DNA from: Larix sibirica | Taxonomy: Eukaryota > Streptophyta > Pinopsida > Pinales > Pinaceae | Reading direction: 5' to 3' | Assembly: GCA_004151065.3 (NCBI GenBank) | Contig: NWUY0300001657.1 | Span: 4,261 to 15,119, forward strand | DNA length: 10,859 bases | In this document: in pieces, positions 7,646 through 10,859 of the stretch | How positions within the stretch are numbered: position 1 is the first letter of the stretch | Layout: every line of letters starts with the position of its first letter | The notes under the pieces: generated by a model | Databases searched by the model: none | What the model was told of the DNA's origin: nothing | What the model saw: the letters and a program-made list of their open reading frames with translations, nothing else | Translations under genes and position numbers: made by a program

Positions 7646-9446
7646 AGTTGTTGGAACAATTATACCTCAAGAAGAAGAACAATTGGAGGAGAAGATTGCA
7701 CAAGGTGGACAACAAGGTTCACAATTGCAATCACTAGTTAGGGGTGCTCCAACAAGGACTCTAAAGTATTTTTCTCAAGGTGAGACATCTAGTCCAGTTA
7801 GTCATTCTACTCCTAGTCCTCTTTCTAGAATTGAATTTGAACCTACCATTTCCTCCTTAACAACTAGAAAGGCAAGAAGTTTAAGGGAATTTATGATCAA
7901 CTGGATGCACATTCAAATTTTGCATAATTTTCATGTCAACCTATATATTTTGAAGAAGTACTTAAATAAGAGAATTGGGTCAAAGCAATGGATGAAGAGA
8001 TGGATTCCATTGAGAAGAATGACACATGGGATGTAGTAGATCTTCTAGGAGATAAAGAATATATTGGAGTTAAAAATGGGTTTATAAAACCACTTGTTCA
8101 ATGAGAAACAAGAAGTTGAAAAGTACAAGTCCAAGTTAGTAGAAAAAGGTTTTGCACAACAACCTCGAATTGATAATGGTGAAACATTTGCATCAATGGC
8201 TAGGTCAGATACAATAAGGACTATATTAGCCATACCAACTCAAATAAAGATGAAAGTATACCAACTGGATGTTAACTCATCATTTTTAAATGTTTATCTA
8301 AAAGAAGACATTTATATGGAGAAACCAACATATTATAAAATAAAAGGGCACGAAGCTAAGGTATATAGATTGAAGAAATCCCTCTATGGGCTTTAGCAAG
8401 CTCCAAGACCTTGGTACATCAAGATTTATTCTTATTTGATTAGCAATGGCTTTGACATAAATGACAATAAGCCCACTTTATATACAAAGGTGAATAAGCA
8501 AGGTCAAATCTTGATTGTTTCCTTGTATGTTGATCATATGATCTTCAAAGGAAGCTTGCCAGTAGAAAAGTTTAAATCAACCATGAAAAAAGAATTTGAA
8601 ATGATTTATTTTCGGGTTAATGAGATACTCCCTTGGTATTGAAATTGTCCAATCATATTCATGAATTTTTGTGTGTTAAAAAAAGTATGATAAGGATTTG
8701 TTGAAGAGGTTCAGGATGATGGATTGCAAAACAAAATCAACTCTAGTTGCAACGGGGACAAAACATAGCAAAGAAGACAGTGGATTCAATGTTGTTCCCA
8801 CTTTGTTCAATATATTGGTTGGTAGCCTCATGTATCTCATTGCCACCAAAACAAACATAATTTATGTAGTCGCTTTAATTTCTAGGTTCATGGAAACTCC
8901 AAAAGACTCACATTGGAAGTCGGGAAGAGAATCCTAAAATATATTACTAGAACATGATATAATATATTATATTATAGCACTAATGATTTTTTTTAGTTGG
9001 ATATACTAACAATGATTTTCCAGGAAGCATGGATTATAGGAAGAGTATGTTTGGTTATGTCTTCCATCTTGGTTTAGGTGTGATTTCATGGGAATCCAAG
9101 AAGTGGCTCATTGTGATAGTTTCTTCAGTAGAAGCAGAGTATGTAGCAACTACAACATCATCTTGTCAAGTAGTCTAATTCGAGATAGTATTGGATGAGT
9201 GCAAACAAGGACAAGAAGGACCAACACTAATATATTGTGACAACAAATCAACAATAACTTTTTCAAAGAACCATGTCCTTCACCAAAAGAACTAGCATAT
9301 TGATACTAGGAATCTACTAGGAATCTTGTAAATCAAAAGACCAATTGGCTAATGTATTCACAAAGCCATTGGTAATAGATGTCTTTGAGTTTCATAGGCA
9401 AAATCTAAGTGTTGTAAATGTTGAAGCATTCAACGACATTAATTAA
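7646..9446 (+). pseudogene. copia pol remnant: linker, reverse transcriptase, RNase H
   Basis: This is the part of copia polyprotein that copies element RNA into DNA. A Ser/Pro/Gln-rich linker (SSPVSHSTPSPLSRIEFEP) leads, after a frameshift near 7890, to IYDQLDAHSNF and AMDEEMDSIEKNDTWDVV. RT follows from 8094: EVEKYKSKLVEKGFAQQ, GETFASMARSDTIRT, YQLDVNSSFLN (8268), KVYRLKKSLYGL, stop TAG at 8394, then QAPRPWY. The catalytic YVDD is YVDH (His codon 8535-8537). The 8698-8937 piece has LLKRFRMMDCK, LVGSLMYLIATK and SRFMETPKDSHW. RNase H: GSMDYRKSMFGYVFHLG, GVISWESKK, SSVEAEYVA, YCDNKST and HIDTR, then a deletion of about 40 bases, and KDQLANVFTKPL. The frame ends at TAA 9444-9446. At least five stops or shifts. 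Minus-strand frames at 8045-8233 and 8676-8858 are shadows. Confidence 0.88.
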
Positions 9447-9453
9447 TGGGGAG
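9445..9453 (+). other. copia polypurine tract
   Basis: AATGGGGAG lies directly before the TG that opens the LTR and overlaps the pol stop codon. It is the expected primer site for plus-strand DNA synthesis, and its position between the pol end and the LTR is typical for plant copia elements. Confidence 0.7.
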
Positions 9454-9740
9454 TGATGGGATATAGTAATTACTCTATCTAAAACTCTAGATTAGTGGTG
9501 TTATGTGTTTTGAGGATAATTGTTAGTTAGATCTAATTTTTTCTACACATTGTATCTAGAAAAATTTCCTCAACTAAATCTTTTTAGAATATTTTTGTAC
9601 ATGATCCTATCTATATTTATATCCTATTTGTGAAACAATGCAATTAGATAATGAAGTTTATTAAGCTATAATAAGAGTTTGTGTTTCTTCCATTGGTTTA
9701 TTGGTAGATTTTTTGAGATAGATGCTATAGCATTTGTTCA
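9454..9740 (+). mobile_element. copia 3' LTR (right end uncertain)
   Basis: The LTR starts TGATGGGATATAG right after the polypurine tract. A TATA-like stretch, CTATATTTATATCC, lies at 9611-9624, and the later part (AGTTTGTGTTTCTTCC) has the T-rich character of an R-U5 region. A good terminal ...CA is not obvious; TTGTTCA ending at 9740 is my best guess, about 287 bases in all. With no 5' LTR in the window the length cannot be confirmed, and no target-site duplication was found. Confidence 0.55.
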
Positions 9741-9849
9741 TATCTTCAAGGTATCGTAGTTCATGAAAATTAGGGCTTGTACATTTTAATTATCATCTCT
9801 ATGGACATCAAAGTGAAAAAAATATCACATATTATTATTTTTGAATTTT

Positions 9850-9952
9850 ATTTTTTTTCAAAAAAGTTATTAATATGATTTTGCAAGTTTACATTTAGGA
9901 TTTTTTTTTTTTCAGGAAAATCATTAATATGATTTTGCAAGTTTACATTTGG
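9850..9952 (+). repeat. Two-copy direct repeat, 54-base period
   Basis: A 28-base string starting ATTAATATGATTTTGCAAG is present identically at 9869-9896 and 9923-9950. Each copy is preceded by a T-run and TCA (T9 and T12), so the whole unit is about 50 bases with a period of 54. It looks like a local tandem duplication next to the copia LTR. No coding potential. Confidence 0.85.
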
Positions 9953-10250
9953 TATGCAATTCAGGTGTAACAATTTATTTAATATTCGTTGTAGCTTTTG
10001 TTCACATGTCCAATGGGTGTTGACTAAATGTTATAAGATTTTGACTTTTTAAGCCGCGGATAATTTTTTCCAGTGAAATGACATTTTTTCATTATTTAAA
10101 AAATAAATTCTTTTAACACAGTAAAATTCTAAAAATTTCAGCCAAAATTAGACAGAAAAAAATTGCTCAAAAGATAGATTCAAACGTTAAGAATAATAAT
10201 CGCCGGAAAGATACAATTTTAATATTCAAACATTGCATCTGTTCTCAATT
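9953..10250. other. AT-rich intergenic DNA
   Basis: No gene or known repeat is seen. The stretch is A/T-rich, with several homopolymer runs. GC content begins to rise near 10200, towards the possible promoter. Confidence 0.4.
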
Positions 10251-10405
10251 CATTCTTTACACGTAATATCGATGATGCTTGTACACTTCAGAGTTGCATC
10301 CATTTTGCCCGACAGAAGCGGTATTGCGCAGCTAGATCCGTGTCACCGTGAATAACTTTTGCTTTAAAAAAGAGCACTGCTCCACTGAAACCATACCACA
10401 CTATT

Positions 10406-10438
10406 CCTTCCTGGGCTTCCTCTTTTTCTCGTATATAT
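10406..10438 (+). promoter_or_regulatory. Candidate plant core promoter (pyrimidine patch plus TATA box)
   Basis: A pyrimidine-rich stretch (CCTTCCTGGGCTTCCTC then TTTTTCTC) is followed directly by TATATAT at 10432-10438. Plant core promoters often combine a TATA box and a Y patch, though the patch more often lies downstream of the TATA box. Transcription would be expected to start near 10465. An ACGT core (TACACGTAA) lies upstream near 10258. The surroundings are less AT-rich and not transposon-like, which favours host DNA. This is inference from motifs only; TATATAT arises easily by chance in such DNA. Confidence 0.35.
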
Positions 10439-10685
10439 GAGAGTGAGTAGTCTCCATCCATGGCAGGATGAGAAGTTAATATGCAGGAGAATCACAGGAT
10501 TACTCTCCTTTTGCCGGGAATTGTTCTTAGATTTGATGGATGCAGCTAACTACTCCCATCTCTATTGCCTGCCAAAGGAGAGTCGCCCTGCGATTGTTCT
10601 TTACATCATGCTAAATATTTGAAACTTTGATTCACAGATTCTGCAACCATGACACAGATATCATTGTCCACATACAGTATGTGAG

Positions 10686-10859
10686 TTATTTAATTCTCCC
10701 ACCATCGGTGGATTCTTGATTTTGTCTTCTTGAAAGATTTGATTTCTGTGTCTTAGTCCTAAAATCAGTTTTCTTCTGCAGAAGAAAACTGTTGAAGCCG
10801 GATTGCACATTGTTTTGCTTCAAATGTCTGAGCGTCACTTGCAGGAGAAGACGGTTGTC
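10686..10859 (-). other. Minus-strand frame open to the window edge (57 codons)
   Basis: On the minus strand a frame enters at the right edge and stays open for 57 codons to TAA at 10688-10686. It would end with a basic, polar tail (RRQNQESTDGGRIK). It has no start within the window and I recognise no domain. It could be the C-terminus of a gene lying to the right, but it overlaps the plus-strand reading, and a chance open frame of this length is common. Confidence 0.12.
10766..10791. repeat. Perfect 26-bp palindrome centred on CTGCAG
   Basis: Each 13-base half arm is CAGTTTTCTTCTG or its reverse complement, with no spacer and no mismatch. It contains the proposed splice acceptor (TTCTTCTGCAG at 10781). 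It could extrude as a cruciform in DNA or fold as a hairpin in RNA only by opening a central loop. Its role is unknown. Confidence 0.9.

Larger units (their letters stand above)
7646..9740 (+). mobile_element. Ty1/copia retrotransposon remnant (5' truncated)
   Basis: The order is integrase-RT linker, reverse transcriptase, RNase H, polypurine tract and 3' LTR, the standard 3' half of a copia element. The 5' LTR, primer binding site, gag, protease and integrase are absent: the sequence to the left is LINE. The left edge is therefore a truncation or a join at the ambiguous base 7645. The right edge is uncertain because the LTR end is not clear. Decay is moderate: long stretches of protein are still readable, so this copy looks younger than LINE copy A. 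Confidence 0.85.
10465..10859 (+). other. Possible transcript leader and start of a host gene (product unknown)
   Basis: Downstream of the TATA box there is no long frame at first, only short ones (for example ATG at 10480, 22 codons). A possible small intron runs from GTATGT at 10677 to TTTCTTCTGCAG at 10781, about 105 bases, with good plant-type ends. After it a frame is open to the window edge (39 codons from 10743, or 12 codons from the ATG at 10824, MSERHLQEKTVV). If real, the window would hold a 5' UTR, a leader intron and the first codons. The ATG at 10824 has a C at -3, a weak context. The 61-codon frame at 10437-10622 starts inside the TATA box and is unlikely to be the product. Confidence 0.25.

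Noticed and set aside
7632-8036. 134-codon plus-strand open frame as a gene
   Set aside because: Its first codons are LINE sequence, it crosses the N, and after about 7890 it leaves the copia frame. It is a chimera.
10437-10622. 61-codon frame as a small protein gene
   Set aside because: Its ATG overlaps the TATATAT box, so a transcript from that promoter would not contain it, and no domain is seen.

Overview
The window looks like repeat-rich nuclear DNA of a seed plant. It is very AT-rich, carries no intact long reading frame, and is mostly made of decayed retrotransposons of plant type: L1-like LINEs with ORF1 and ORF2, a Ty1/copia element, and a probable Ty3/gypsy LTR. The density of old, diverged and nested elements would suit a large genome such as a conifer's. 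That assignment is inference and rests on no marker gene. I see no rRNA, tRNA, CRISPR array or bacterial-type operon.

Layout. Bases 60-545 hold a loose array of near-palindromic CACYRGTG-like motifs. Bases 725-3480 (minus strand) are the 5' part of an L1-like LINE, copy A: a leader, an ORF1 remnant with coiled-coil and RRM-like parts, then ORF2 with endonuclease, linker and the start of the reverse transcriptase (RT). It is full of stops and frameshifts and has an internal deletion. An AT-rich spacer follows, then a second LINE fragment on the plus strand (copy B, 3660-4520) covering the end of the endonuclease, the linker and the first residues of RT. Copy B stops where a probable minus-strand gypsy LTR (4521-5348) begins. 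That LTR is joined to a polypurine tract and a poorly recognisable internal remnant. Bases 5661-6755 are mostly unassigned and contain a short dispersed motif, ATGCCATCAT. Bases 6756-7645 (plus) are LINE RT again (copy C), starting almost where copy B ended, so B and C may be one LINE split by the gypsy element.

At 7645 the only ambiguous base (N) of the window sits exactly where LINE sequence changes to copia sequence. The copia part (7646-9446) runs from the integrase-RT linker through RT and RNase H, followed by a polypurine tract and a 3' LTR starting at 9454. No 5' LTR, gag, protease or integrase is present.

From about 10200 to the right edge the composition changes: it is less AT-rich and not transposon-like. 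It has a pyrimidine patch, a TATATAT box, a possible short leader intron and a perfect 26-bp palindrome. This may be the promoter and 5' leader of a host gene that continues beyond the window, but its product cannot be named.

The genes do not work together as a system. All recognisable enzymes are relics with lost catalytic residues: LINE RT YADD reads CANA, copia RT YVDD reads YVDH, and the endonuclease GDFN reads KVFN. I found no convincing new biological system.
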